NCBI GenBank assembly: GCA_029891345.1
Contig: CM057005.1
Span: 62,389,760-62,453,759 of the forward strand
Length of the DNA stretch: 64,000 nt
Reading direction: 5' to 3'
Source: Dryococelus australis
Taxonomy: Eukaryota > Arthropoda > Insecta > Phasmatodea > Phasmatidae
Part shown: positions 23,441 through 34,744 of the stretch, piece by piece
How positions within the stretch are numbered: position 1 is the stretch's first letter
Layout of the letters: every line of letters begins with the position of its first letter
Program-made: the position numbers and the translations under genes
The notes under the pieces: generated by a model
The model's database searches: none
What the model was told of the DNA's origin: nothing
Seen by the model: only the letters and a program-made list of their open reading frames with translations

Positions 23441-24760
23441 TTCGTTCCCCAAAAAAGAGCTTCAAGGTCATTTAAGGTCATATTGTCAAGGTCGAGGTAG
23501 GCCGCATCTAATATTGGAGTTATAGTCTGTACTGTATTATGCTACCTGACTTTTATGTATTTTTATATATGATTTTCAAGGTCATTCGGCTGTCTTTAAT
23601 GTATTATGCATGCTGACTTTTATGCATTTTTCTAAGTTTTTTCCCCAAAGTAATTTAGGTCATGGGCTCAAGGTCGAGGTAGTCTGCATTGAACATGATA
23701 GTGGTACTCTTGAATGTATTATGCTTGTTACCTTTTATGTTTTTTTCTCGAGATTTTGTTTTCAAGGTCATGGGGCCAAGTTCAAGGTCATTGATTTCCA
23801 ATATGGTGGATGGGTGATGCCTACCAAGATGGTGGTTACCTACCAATATGGTGGCCTCCAATAACGTATAAACAAATGACGAACGAAAAAAAAAACAAAT
23901 ATGGCAGCCTCTAGTAACATATAAACAAAGATGGCGGTCTCCAGTAATGTATACACAAATTACAGACGAAAAAGTCAAGATGGCGGAATGAGTATAGGTG
24001 AGGGGAGTGGGACCGAGGGAGTCAGTCGTCTGCTGGGGATGGAACGAATGTGACTAATGGTGGTGCTGGGAAATGTAAGTTTTTAAATTAAATTTTTTAT
24101 AAAATTTTCAAGAGAGTTTTTTTTAAGGAGAAAGGTAAATTTCGAGGTAAAAAGGGAAAATGGCCGCCCTCGTTAAAGATTTTTTAATTAAAAATTTTTA
24201 AAAATAAAATCTTATAAAAATAATCTTTAAAACAATATTTAAAAATTTAAAAACGGGTTTTAAATTAAATATTTAATAATAAATCTTTTTGAAATTCTTG
24301 GTTTGATTTCCTAAAATTTTTTGTGATTTTTTGTATTTTTGAATTTTTAAGGTCAAAGGTCAAAGTTTCAAGTTCATTGGTCATAGGTACTGATCCCTGT
24401 CTCCTGATAACCTGGGTCTGACCCTGGGTCGCTCATTCCGGTTAGCATTTCTGGAAAAATAGTGTAATTTCTGAGGATCAGTTCAATAATTTTTTATTAA
24501 ATTTTTTTAAATTTTAAAATAGTTTTTAATAATGGTTAGTAATAAACATTTTAGGATTTTTTTTAGAATATTTTGTAATTGTTTAGAATTCTTGATGGCT
24601 TTTTGGAATTTTTTAAACGATTTTTAGTGTTTTTTGTGATCAAAGGTCCCCGGGGTCAGGGCCAAGGTCAAAGGTCTAACGGGTCAGGGTTAAAAGGTCA
24701 ATGACATCAAATATGGCGGCTGGGTGACGTAACAAGATAGCGGCTCTCGAATACGATCTC
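23441..24760 (+). repeat. Family F block: TCAAGGTCA- and ATGGCGG-rich degenerate repeat
   Basis: Short tandem-like units recur. Three units of the form AATGTATTATGC, GACTTTTATG and T-rich spacer ending in AAGGTCAT or AGGTCAT lie at about 23528-23585, 23596-23662 and 23712-23771. Then about three units built on CCAATAACGTATAAACAAA with ATGGNGG follow at 23845-23985. The rest alternates AT-rich spacers with AGGTCA clusters (24348-24390, 24655-24705) and ATGGCGGCTGGGTGACGT near 24714. TCAAGGTCA or TCAAGGTCG occurs at 23462, 23486, 23576, 23668, 23762 and 23782. Related blocks lie at 35930, 54840 and 60480. No frame is coding. Confidence 0.7.
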
Positions 24761-25119
24761 CGATCCCCTTATGCCAGACTTCCCTAAATCCTACTACTCT
24801 TGTGATCTTGGCTCAGATCTTCATACTGACCCTCTCATATGCGTGGGTGATTTAGTTTATCAATAACCTTATTACTAGTCCGATGACTTACTGCTACTGG
24901 TATTCATTTCTATCCCAGTTTCATAAAAATTACTAGAAAAACTGTCCTCGGAAGATATTCTGCACTAGAAAGTGGGGGGAAATGCTCTCGCCTGAGTGAA
25001 TGTGGAAGATGTTACAGAAAAAATAAGGTAGCTTGTATAATAATTTAAAATTCATATCCTGCCGAAGGAACGTGGTTGGTGACGAAGTTATCGTGGGATG
25101 AACATCGCACTCGTGGCTG
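24761..25119. other. Spacer between the F block and the GC island
   Basis: No gene recognised. Confidence 0.4.
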
Positions 25120-26060
25120 CTCACTCGCTGGGAACTGCCCGCATCTGTGAGTGCGATGGGACCACGGCAGCTTGGGTGCGGCGACTATCCGCAACTCGTC
25201 GCGTCCCCAGGTGGTGTATAGGGGATCCCCAGGCTTTGGGGTGGCTGGGAATATTCCAATACCAGCCCGCGGACCAACTGGCCGGTGCGAGAGCGCCGTC
25301 GTCGTGGACGTCGGGAACCTGGACAGCTCAGTACGAGATGACGAAGCGCGTCTGCTGGAGGTAGCCCAACGATCAAGGCGGGGAGGGGGATCTCGAGGTG
25401 TTGAAAAATGCGAAGTGTAGCGATCCTCACTGCTGGATTCTGCGGGCTGCCGACTGCATCAGACCTCGGAAGCGCCGCCGGTGGCAGCCTTCACTCCTGG
25501 GCCAGCGGCTTCGCCACCACTGCTTGTAGGTCCCCGATGTCTGGCGCTATTCCAGACCGACGGACTATTTTGGTGGATGGGGAGGGGGTGCCCCCCCCCC
25601 GATTGCTGCACACCGCCTTCACCCACGAATTGGAGATCCTGGTATCGGCGGCGCGGGAGAGAGAAGATGGAGTAGGTGCCATGTTTGAACTGTGTGGTTT
25701 TCCGACGCACTCGACGAGAAGCAGAAATGGCCGTGCATCCAATTGCTGCTGTCAATGCTTCACTGCTGGTTCGCCTGCACAGTAGTATTGACAGCAGCTC
25801 AACTTCAAGGACGCCTGCGCCCACACAATGACTGGCATCGGCGCGGGGGCTGTTCTGTCCCCTGCAAAACACACACCAGCTGCGCTCTCGTTCCATTTCA
25901 CCCCGCATCAAACCAACCGAAGTCTTTCTTCCCGATTTTTATCCTCCGCAACTGTCGCATAGATTTTCCACGGCCTTCTCCACTTTGCCTGGTTTGCTAT
26001 GCTCTTCCATCTAGACCCTTCTTCTTTCAGGGTGTGCACATGGCTACAGTTGCGGCCATG
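25120..26060. other. GC- and CpG-rich island
   Basis: About 0.9 kb is strongly GC-rich against an AT-rich background, with many CpG and a C10 run at 25591-25600. Open frames of up to 150 codons occur on both strands in several phases, as expected from low stop-codon frequency, and none shows a recognisable domain. It may be an unmethylated promoter or first-exon region, or a fragment of a GC-rich transposon. The sequence does not decide. Confidence 0.4.
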
Positions 26061-28067
26061 GCACTATAACCCTGCTTAGCCGCGATGCATGCGCCCATTA
26101 TAATAATTAATCCCGACCTAAGGCGTATAGGGTTTGCCCTGAGACGCATCCCATTCTCCAATCGACTTAGCTACTAACATGCATGCCGGAGGGCGTACAG
26201 AACTGTGAAGGTGCTCACACTGGCATAGCGGGATTTGGGGGCTCGACATAATAATAAAAAACAAAAACGAGGATTTCGAGCATGTGGCGTGTTGTTTCTT
26301 GCGAGTTCTATTCATCGCTAGCCACTCCCGTTTGTGGAAGTAATTATTAGATAGCAGCACTATGTGTGTACAGTACGGGAGTTATGAAAACACTTGTTTC
26401 TCGAATCGGAAACGGGAAACTCAGAATTAAAAGTGTTTAAAGTTAGGCGAAAACTATAAAGCGTCAAACATTTCCAATATGTATAGGGTGCGCATGGCTT
26501 ACCTTGCGTCTATGGAATAAACGCCACTGGGTTTCCCACTGATTCAAATTTAGAGTGTAGTGACGCCATTTTGCTGATGTGTGGTGCTGGCGTTAGATGT
26601 ATAAGCGGCTGTTTCAATTCTGCATCTTAGTGCATTCACAGTTACTTCAAACTTTTTTGAAGCCCTGCTAAAGTTCTCCTTCTAGTATATCATTCCGCCT
26701 CATACACCAGACATTACACCAGAGGACGAACAGAACGCACCGTATTCGTGCGCACTAAGTGTGATAATATTTGGCATGAGAACTATTTCGTACTAGTCAT
26801 TACCAACTCACCTATTTTCTCTCTGCCTTTATTAATATTAGTTATAAATTAAATATTGTAATTTATAAGTAAAATACAATTAAAAGTTCAGTTTAACTAA
26901 AATTAATGTTCTTTTAAGTTAACATAAGTGTAAAACATTTGTAATACATGTGATATTTTGGAATTAACCGAACATGTCTTACACGGTGTCTTATTTTCAT
27001 GGGCTTGATTCTAAAAGAGTGAAGAAGCCACGAATATTCCATAATTGTTGTGTGGTGTAGCCAAGGAAGGTTAGGTTTTGTATACCAGTTAGATTTCCAC
27101 TACTCGGAATTAATGACGTGACACGTGAAGTTATAGCCGTTCGAAATATTAAACTCGTGACTTTTGAGATCATCCAAGAATCCGTTTTCCTGTATTTCTG
27201 TGAGCTCGATGTCTCATGCTGAAACTAGAAGAATTTCACCAAACAGAACGTTTGAACATTCAACATGAGATTTAAGGGGAAATACTTGGAAGCCGAACGA
27301 CCAATAAGCGACTTTCCGCGAAACAAGCTTTACGGGAATAAAAGAATATTTAAGGCATGCTGCCGCAAGTTCCGCCGAATCCGACATAAAACCTTTTCCG
27401 CTGCGGTGTACTCTCTGTCTCGTCCCTTTTCGTTATGGGGGATGGAATGCGAAGGATTTAAGTCAATTGGAAGATAGGGCCGCAGATAGAGAGAGAGAAG
27501 GCGAGAGAAGGCGCCAACGGCGTGGAGAGAGGAATAGAGCGCGTATTGCTATTTGCCCCAGGCAGAAGTCTCCTGCAGCTGAACGCAATCGAATGCCCAA
27601 TACAGCGGCATAGTCTCTTCACATCATCGGATGTATAGTCAAGTGCGCGTGGAAGTGAGTTGTTCCCCATAAATCAATTGATGAACACGCCTGCATGTGA
27701 AGCTAGGTACTTGTATTGAGAAGCATAACTGAAGGTCTGATTTGGCCAGAATGTGCTTGTTTTCCAACATCGAGATTTTAACGTAATATTTTTCAGTAAA
27801 ATCTCATTCAATCAATTCTGCTTCCATATTTTCATTCTTTTACCTAAATTCCCTAACAAACAAATACTTACCTAAATCAGTCTTTAACACTTTTTTTTTT
27901 AACTCTGATACAAATTCTTGGGGGTTAACGAACTAGCGAAACAAACGTTTGAGCCTTTATAGGCCCTAGCCCCTCATTACACAAATAATATAATTTAATA
28001 GTAGCATTAAAATATTTATTTCAATATGTGCAGTTTTGGTACTTAAAAAAATATGTCTTTAGGAAAA
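26061..28067. other. Gene-less stretch
   Basis: No repeat family or gene recognised. Short frames at 27265-27670 overlap on both strands and are not supported. Confidence 0.4.
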
Positions 28068-28360
28068 ATGAAGAGGTACACTGCCATGCACCTCTTCACT
28101 TTGTTCATGCGTCGGTCAAGAGTGAAACTATGAAATTATTATAAAAGTAAATATTTTGCAAATCTTGCATACTCTCACAATCAGATGCATTAAATAACAC
28201 TTTCAATTCGTCGCTAAGTCATGGTATTACATTCCCTCCATCATTGCCAACTTCACAGGGCGCATGTCACTAAGTGCGCCTGTTAAAATATATGCAGGTA
28301 GGAGCAGTGACATATTTCTAAGGTTGATTTCAAAAGTGCTCACTTTACCATGAATAGCCT
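28068..28360 (+). mobile_element. Family C MITE, long form, 5' end missing
   Basis: Contains CATGCGTCGGTCAAG, TATGCAGGTAGGAGCAGTGA and the terminal CACTTTACCATGAATAGCCT. The left inverted repeat is lost or degraded. Confidence 0.72.
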
Positions 28361-29102
28361 ACATGGTTTAATGAGTTCTTCACGTTTTACAGTCAGGTGT
28401 GGGGTTCTATTGCAAGCCTTTCTCCTTCTATACCGCATTCACGGTTTCTTCACACTTTTTGAACCAAACCTTTGAAAATTCACCCCATGTATGACATGTT
28501 TGGATATTTCCTAAATATGCCGCGCGTCACAAGCGTTGTTTACTTGTGTTAACGCAAAAGCACGTAATTTCTCGTTAAATTGAACTTTTTAGTTCTACTC
28601 AATCTATAAACTATAAGATTTTGTTTTAATTAATATGGATAAAAGACAGGGAGAAAAAAACATTGTGTTGGTAATGCTTAGCAAGAAACAGTTCGCGTGT
28701 AAATTATGATTACGCTGAGTGCGCACGAATTCGGCGCGCTGTCACTTTGGTGCAATTTTCTAGACTTGGTTAAGCCTCGCTGTAAAAGAATTTGAAGTGA
28801 AATTCCCTTACATGTAAGGGAAGCTAATTACCTCTACTTGAAATGTAGAATTACGTCTTAAATGTAGAGTAAATTTACATAAGTAAACTATTCCCTAATA
28901 ATATGGAAAAAGTGCCTTATAAAAGTGGGGGGAAATCCCATTCACGTAAGGGAAAAAATCCCATAGAAGTAAGGGAATATTAACAATATTGCATAATAAA
29001 ATTATATTTTGAAATATCCCGGAGTATTATTACTGTTAAATTTTATTACCTGTATCCTCTGACGAATTATAAACCGAAACCTCAACACTAAAATCCTTGA
29101 CA

Positions 29103-29162
29103 CTTGCTGGTGGATGGGAGCGAACCATGATCCTCTGTCACGCTAGGCCGATGCGCTATCCA
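29103..29162 (-). other. tRNA-derived fragment
   Basis: On the minus strand TGGATAGCGCATCGG resembles a D-arm/A-box region and ATGGTTCGCTCCCAT forms a T-arm with B box. The anticodon arm does not fold convincingly, so this is a tRNA relic or the head of another SINE, not a functional gene. Confidence 0.35.
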
Positions 29163-29287
29163 TTTTTTTTTTCTTTCGGTTTTCCTTTATTTGATGCTGT
29201 TGTGACATTTGACGTTGACGAAGCCCTAGTGAGATCTACCTGCTGGCAAATCCCCAGTGCGACAAGCGAACTGAAAATCTGCCGCAT

Positions 29288-29358
29288 CGGAGGCACCGGA
29301 GCACGAGCCCGCGACCCTCCGACTACAAGTCAGCCACCCTACCCCTGAACTATGAGGC
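29288..29358 (-). pseudogene. tRNA-Thr(TGT)-like relic
   Basis: The minus strand shows GCCTCATAGTTCAGGGG (A box), an anticodon loop CTTGTAG giving TGT, and GGGTCGCGGGCTCGTGCTCC as a degenerate T-arm/B-box. The 5' GCCTCAT cannot pair with the 3' GTGCCTCC, so the acceptor stem is broken. It is best read as a tRNA-derived SINE head or pseudogene. Confidence 0.42.
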
Positions 29359-29865
29359 AGGGCATCCATTACACCACCGCGACAGTGCGGCAGTGTTGGT
29401 AAATATTAGCATGTTAAAAGGATGGTTTGTTCCGCCCGTCCTCTCACTTAGCTGTTGAGAAAATGCTGAAGAGAGGCGCGCGTCGTAAAGTAATTTTCCC
29501 ATCCATTTATGGGATTTTCCACCGCTATACTCCATAGTGCGATAATTATACCTTCCATAAATAAAGGTCTTTGTTGGACAGATTAATTTTTAAGGGAAAA
29601 AATATATAAAATGCAATTATCAAATAGTTACAAATGGACGAGGAGATCCAAACGTCGTAAGGTAATTTTCCCATCCATGTATGGGATTTTCCACTACCAT
29701 GTACGTCCATTTTACTCCAGAGTGCGGTAATTTTACCTTACCCGTAAGGAAAACTATGTTTACCCAACAAGTTAGCGAATATTTCCTTACACTTGTCAGG
29801 TAATTTTCCCTACATTTTTTTTACAGCGTAGAAGCAGGAATTCCATGATGATATTTTATCTTGAA

Positions 29866-30240
29866 TGTATTTTAATGTAGTACCTGTTGCATATCGTTTT
29901 TTAAATAATTTAAAAACGCTTTCACCGGGGGGACACTTCAGTTGTAACACAACCTCATGCAGTATGATCAGGCAAGTGTTTCAAACGCTCAACGCTGAGA
30001 TATACGATAAAGTGATAGCATTCTTAAAAAAATTTTGAAGAGAAAATAAGTTTCAAAATAATAAAACATTTGGTTGTGTATTATTAACACTAGTATTCTA
30101 GTATACAAACAGCAATAATGATAAATGGCACAGCACTCGTTATTTTTAAATACCAGATAGAAATTTGTATTATATGTATAAGAGGTCCTAGACCAAAACG
30201 ATGAGAGGGCAAATAAAAAGTAATAACAGGCACCTTATAG
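29866..30240. other. AT-rich spacer
   Basis: No gene or repeat family recognised. Confidence 0.4.
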
Positions 30241-30427
30241 TCCATTCGCGATACCTTCACGTTTTTTGAATCAATTTCAACTGAGTGCGCACGAATGCGG
30301 TACGCTATCCCTTTGGTCTAATTCTGTAGACTCGATTAAGCTTTCTTTACGTAAAGCGGAGAAATATCCTGAATGTAGATATTGTGTAGGGCTTTAATAA
30401 AAAAAGTTTGAAGTAACCGCGAATGGA
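30241..30427 (+). mobile_element. Family D MITE, short internally deleted form
   Basis: A 187-bp copy with both termini: TCCATTCGCGATACCTTCAC at the left and AAGTAACCGCGAATGGA at the right, forming an inverted repeat of about 30 bp. Internal blocks ACTGAGTGCGCACGAATGCG and GGAGAAATATCCTGAATG are retained, but the AT-rich middle of the long form is deleted. This copy defines the right terminus of family D. Confidence 0.8.
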
Positions 30428-31005
30428 GTTTAAAAGCAACATTACACATAAGAGACAAGAAGGAGTTGTAACTTACTAACTCACTTCAAAACACTAAAAC
30501 GAAATTACAACTGTAAAAAAAGTTTATAATTTAAGCATTGAGACAAAACATTACAAAATAAATATATTCTATTTAAAAAAAACATTTACACTTTGTAGAA
30601 TACAAAAAAATGATTTAATCATATTCAGTCTATGCAACTAGAAGTTTCAGTATCATAGTAATCCCAATAGTACGGTACGTATAAAAATGCGCTCCAAAAC
30701 ATAAAAGAGCAGCATATAATAATCCTGATAAATGCATATAGAAATAGGCGTATTGAGAAATCGCAACGGTCCAGGTAGCACGGAGGTCAATAACGAGAGG
30801 CAAGATCGGCGATCGCACTGGAATTTTTATTGTCTTTACGGTAGTGTGACGTGGTTAAGTAAACGACGAAAAAAGGTCGCTGGCGTGCCCAATAACAGAA
30901 CTGCGGGAATTCCTTCACAGTTCGAGAAAAAAGCGTCAGACGCACCACAAAAGCGGAAGCTTATCTTCCTGGCTGAATTCGCGTTTTCGAGCGACGTGAC
31001 TGACA
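30428..31005. other. Spacer
   Basis: A plus-strand open segment at 30732-31040 has no recognisable motif and runs into the foldback element. Nothing else recognised. Confidence 0.4.
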
Positions 31006-32443
31006 TACACTCTAAATCGGAGTCAGTTGTTTTTTACTGATTGTCAGTTGAAACTGCTCCATCCGGAATCAGTATAAAAAGGAAACTACTAGTCTCTTCA
31101 GTTAAATGAAATCCACTAATAAAAACAGTAGAAAATCAGTTATTTATAGTCGATTAATAAAAAGCACAAGGATTGAAAACCGTGCATTACGGTTTGAAAT
31201 AAATTATTTATACAAATATTTTGTCGTAAAACAAAATTATTACATGTACAAGGACATTTTGGAAGTGGTTGGTATCGAACCACCACCCCAAAACGCAACA
31301 CATTCTGCTGTTTCTTTTGGCTGACGTTCTACGAACTCTACTATTTTATCACTGAGATAAACGGTCTCCCATTTGCGTAGTAACATAAACTACAATGGCG
31401 AACGGCTGTAAGTTTCTTAATGTGAAACTACTTCATGTTGTCGAAATATACACATATTACGCGTACGTAGGTACATGTCTTTGTAAGGCTCGGAAGTCAT
31501 TCTAAGTTAAGTTTAGTTCGGATTGTGTGATTTGAACGAGAAATATAGTGGTCTTAACGGTGTTGTCGGTGTTTTCTATGTATCTGCTATTTTACAATCC
31601 AACGATATTTTACAGAATGAAATTGTCATTTTGAAGAGACAGATTGACTAGTAACAACTGTGATAATTAGACAGTGGTATGTTAGAAAAAATGAAATATT
31701 TTATCAAATTTGTCGTTTCCTCATTATTTGATCTGTTAACTTGCAGAGACCACAAAACTTTTGTTGGTGTAAATCCACCTTTCTTATTGAGACACCGCAC
31801 TATCCAGTCAGTAAAATTATCACTGATACGTCACTAAAAATAAGTTTAAATCTGTAGCGTTTCATTGCATTGTAAAATGTCGTGTACTAGTGGACATCGA
31901 TAACCTCGTACATTGAAACCACTATATTTATCTTTCGAAGCACAGAATCCGAACTAAACTAAAGATAGATTGACTTTCGAACTTTGCAAATACATGTTCT
32001 TGCGCCGAAAATCTGTACATTTCGACAACAAGAAATACTTTCACGAAACCTACAGCAATATTTTGACATTACGTTTTGTGGTTCAGTACCCATAATACGA
32101 GCACACATTTGGCAGTGGTAAAGTTGGACAGTGGATATGGCTGATCGTGACAGCTTTACAATGCTTTGTTTTATGGGCGGAGGTTCGAGCCCAACCACCT
32201 TCAAAAACGATTTTGTGTAAACAATATTCGTGTTCTGCGACAAAATAAATCGTACCTAACATACATCAAATAGGAATATTCTGTGCTTATTAATTAATAA
32301 CAACTATAAATAACTAGTTTTTTACTGCTTGAATTAGTAAATTTCTTTTAACTGATGAATTAGAGATATTTTTTCTACAGATTCCGGATGGAGCAGTTTC
32401 AACTGAAAATCAGTAAAAATAACTGATTCCGATTTATAGTGTA
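31006..32443. mobile_element. 1.44-kb foldback element with arms of about 500 bp
   Basis: The outer 65-75 bp are nearly perfect inverted repeats: TACACTCTAAATCGGAGTCA at the left against TACACTATAAATCGGAATCA read from the right, both reaching CTGCTCCATCCGGAATC. Inverted similarity continues inward: GGTTGGTATCGAACCACC (31269) against GGTTCGAGCCCAACCACC (32190), GTTGTCGAAATATACA (31438) against TGTACATTTCGACAAC (32014), and TTTAGTTCGGATTGTGTG (31512) against CACAGAATCCGAACTAAA (31941). The arms therefore run to about 31560 and from about 31890, leaving a loop near 300 bp. No transposase frame. Terminal bases match the TACACT group. Confidence 0.68.
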
Positions 32444-34212
32444 AGAGTGGAGCTTCCTTGTTCGATTAACTGCTGAGTTAAGTGGAGGATCACTACACTG
32501 ATTGAGTATATCTCAATCCTTATCTAATGAGGGCAGTGCGTAGATCTGCCCTCAAAGCAAATAAACGCCAGGCACGAAAATATCGTACGTCAAGAAAAAC
32601 AAGAACACGTTTGGCGAGTCTTTTTTTGCAATGGCAATTTGTTGAACGTGTACAGCGTTTTGTGTAATGAATCTCAGCTTCACTACAGCCATGGCTTGAT
32701 AAAACCCTTGAAGGAGACGCCGTTAAACGAATATTTCTAGTTAGCAAAATTTTCAACGAACTTTCGAGACACTTGGAAAATATCGGTTTTTCAAACAAAA
32801 AATTAAAAAAAAAAAAATTTAAAAATTTCGAGGATATTTTAATGCTTTTTATTCTGTCAATGAATAATTGTGTACTAAATTTTACAATTGAGTATGTTTT
32901 TGAAGTCACGCCGACATTGTATCTCTTCTTTTGTTATATATTTTAGCTTTTATACAGGGATATTGCCCGTAAGGTGGAAGTTGGCTGATGCACAAGTACG
33001 GGATTCAACTGTCAAGAATAACATGGCTTCCTTCTTTTCATTCGTTGATATATTAAATTAATTTTGTTTTTGTAATCTCAGACTTGTCCAGTATTTTTGT
33101 ACTTAATAAACACTTGCACACTGAATAACTGATGGGCGCAACAAACTAAATTAAAGTTAAATAAAAAGGTCTCATTATCATGCAAAAATATTTTGGAATA
33201 AGACAACTTATATATTGTCATATAAAACTTCTCAAAAACCGATATGTATAAATATTTAGAAATTCTATATGTTTAATACTTTTTTCGTTATATTATTACT
33301 CTGTGTACTCGCTGGACATGTAATCATAAGCTCGCCTGGCTTAGTATTGGGACATTTATACAAATTTAAAACTCTAAAATGATTTACAACGATGTGATAG
33401 TGTTTAAACTGTATTCGACAAAAAAATTATCATATAATGCACATATAGATTAATATAATTTATTTTGTCACTGTCGCATTAAGCAGTGTTGCAAAGAAAC
33501 TATTGTTAGTCGCAGCAGTGCGTAGCATAAACTATAGAAAATAACTTCCGCTAAGTTATGTAGGTTACAGCCAAGTTGTGCACAGGTAATTGCAGCGAAA
33601 ATATGAAGTAACTGCGCGGTATCATCGAAGATACGCTATCAATTATTATTATTTATCACAGTCGAGTTATCGACTGAAAGATAAATCACGTTTCGACAGA
33701 CTGTTAAGGAAAAAAAGGTGCGCACTTATCTACAGTCTTGATTTCCTTAGCGGTGCTGTGGCGATATTTTCGACGTACTTGCAAAGTGCTAGCCTTTTAC
33801 TTCGCAAAAGGTTCAACCACGATTATTTATCGCAATTAGATAGAAGGCCATGATATCTTCAAGATAATAGTATTGGTGGTTCAGCTGAAACCATGCAGAG
33901 TAAATAAATTTCTACAATACCTGCGGAAGTTCGGGGTACAAACTTATACTCAATACACCAACGTGACGCATGTGGCAGGGTCTAACCGGCATGGTAAAGA
34001 GTGGGCGAAGCATAGAAGCGAGGAAGCGATAAGGGTATCACAAGAACGTGCTTGAAAGGTGCCGTCGCCGCTATGTGCAAATCACTGAACCAGGGTTGGA
34101 GTACAAAATCTCGAGAAGACAAATTTTATTTCAATATTTTTATTTGTAAATGATAATCGCCATACAATCTTGCTGCCTTATGCCCGCTCAGAATAGCACG
34201 AGCTCAGTCACC
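32444..34212. other. Gene-less stretch
   Basis: A 129-codon minus frame at 32520-32909 and an 87-codon plus frame at 33590-33853 have no recognisable domain. A short family-A-like piece may lie near 34055-34095 (GGTGCCGTCGCCGCTATGTG). Otherwise nothing recognised. Confidence 0.38.
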
Positions 34213-34215
34213 TTA

Positions 34216-34744
34216 TACCCGGTTACACCATCGTGGTTCGAAACTCGATCGAAGATCGTATTTAAGGTCGACACAGAAAACTGTTGCACCATTCGAGTTC
34301 AGAGCTGGACTGGAGATCGAGATGAAGTTCATTTAGAACCACCGTTGGCGGTTCGAAATCTCTATCCGTGATAAGCAGCCATAGTCGACGAATGTAGTTT
34401 GAAAATACGCCAGCAGATAGAACTACGTTCGATTGTTTTCTTGGAAAATTTAAACAACATTATACGCACTTGAATAATATTCAGTAAAATTCATACAACA
34501 ATAATTCACTTAAAAAAGATAAGACATCGCACATCTAGTTCTATCTATAGCGAAAAATACGCCTACTTCCATGACGTCATATATTAAAGACCAATTGAAA
34601 CCGAGATCGACGAATCGGAAATCCAGAATCATGAAATTTCGTTGTTGCAACATTTTAACATTGGCACAAAGATCAAACATGTTCCTGGTTCGGAACTGAG
34701 ATCATTTTATCTCGGTTCGAGGAATATGTTGGTGCAACCGGGCA
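34216..34744. mobile_element. TIR element flanked by TTA (Harbinger-like?)
   Basis: Left end TACCCGGTTACACCA and right end (minus) TGCCCGGTTGCACCAA are inverted with two mismatches. TTA flanks both sides (34213-34215, 34745-34747). Three-bp TWA duplications are known for PIF/Harbinger elements, so that group is the leading guess. The interior repeats GGTTCGAAACTCGATCGAAG-like and CGGTTCGAGG-like sequences near both ends. No transposase frame in 529 bp. Confidence 0.55.

Larger units (their letters stand above)
28782..29827. mobile_element. TACACT-type TIR element with TTCCCTTAC subterminal repeats (nested in D)
   Basis: Left end CGCTGTAAAAGAATTTGAAG and right end (minus) TACGCTGTAAAAAAAATGTA are inverted. 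Inside both ends the motif CCCTTAC(A/C) or GTAAGGGAA recurs many times (28804, 28818, 28957, 28970, 29743, 29792), including the perfect 20-bp palindrome TTCCCTTACATGTAAGGGAA at 28803-28822. Two internal direct repeats, GTAATTTTCCCATCCAT(T/G)TATG, lie at about 29490 and 29660. The centre holds two tRNA-like segments. No transposase frame. Confidence 0.55.
28434..29865 (+). mobile_element. Family D MITE split by a TACACT-type element
   Basis: The left part (28434-28781) matches 14955-15295, with CGGTTTCTTCACACTTTTTG, TTAATATGGATAAAAGACAG and TTCTAGACTTGGTTAAGCCT. At 28782 another element begins. After it, GAAGCAGGAATTCCATGATG (29830) matches the expected family D continuation (GAAGCGGAGAAATATCCTGG) imperfectly. 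The right terminus is not evident. Confidence 0.58.

Noticed and set aside
25459-25911. 150-codon minus frame and 125-codon plus frames in the GC island
   Set aside because: Open frames overlap on both strands in several phases, which fits low stop-codon frequency in GC-rich DNA. No domain, signal peptide or splice pattern was found.
34150-34371. 73-codon plus frame at 34150-34371
   Set aside because: It lies across the end of the TTA-flanked element and reflects its repeated GGTTCGA-type sequence.
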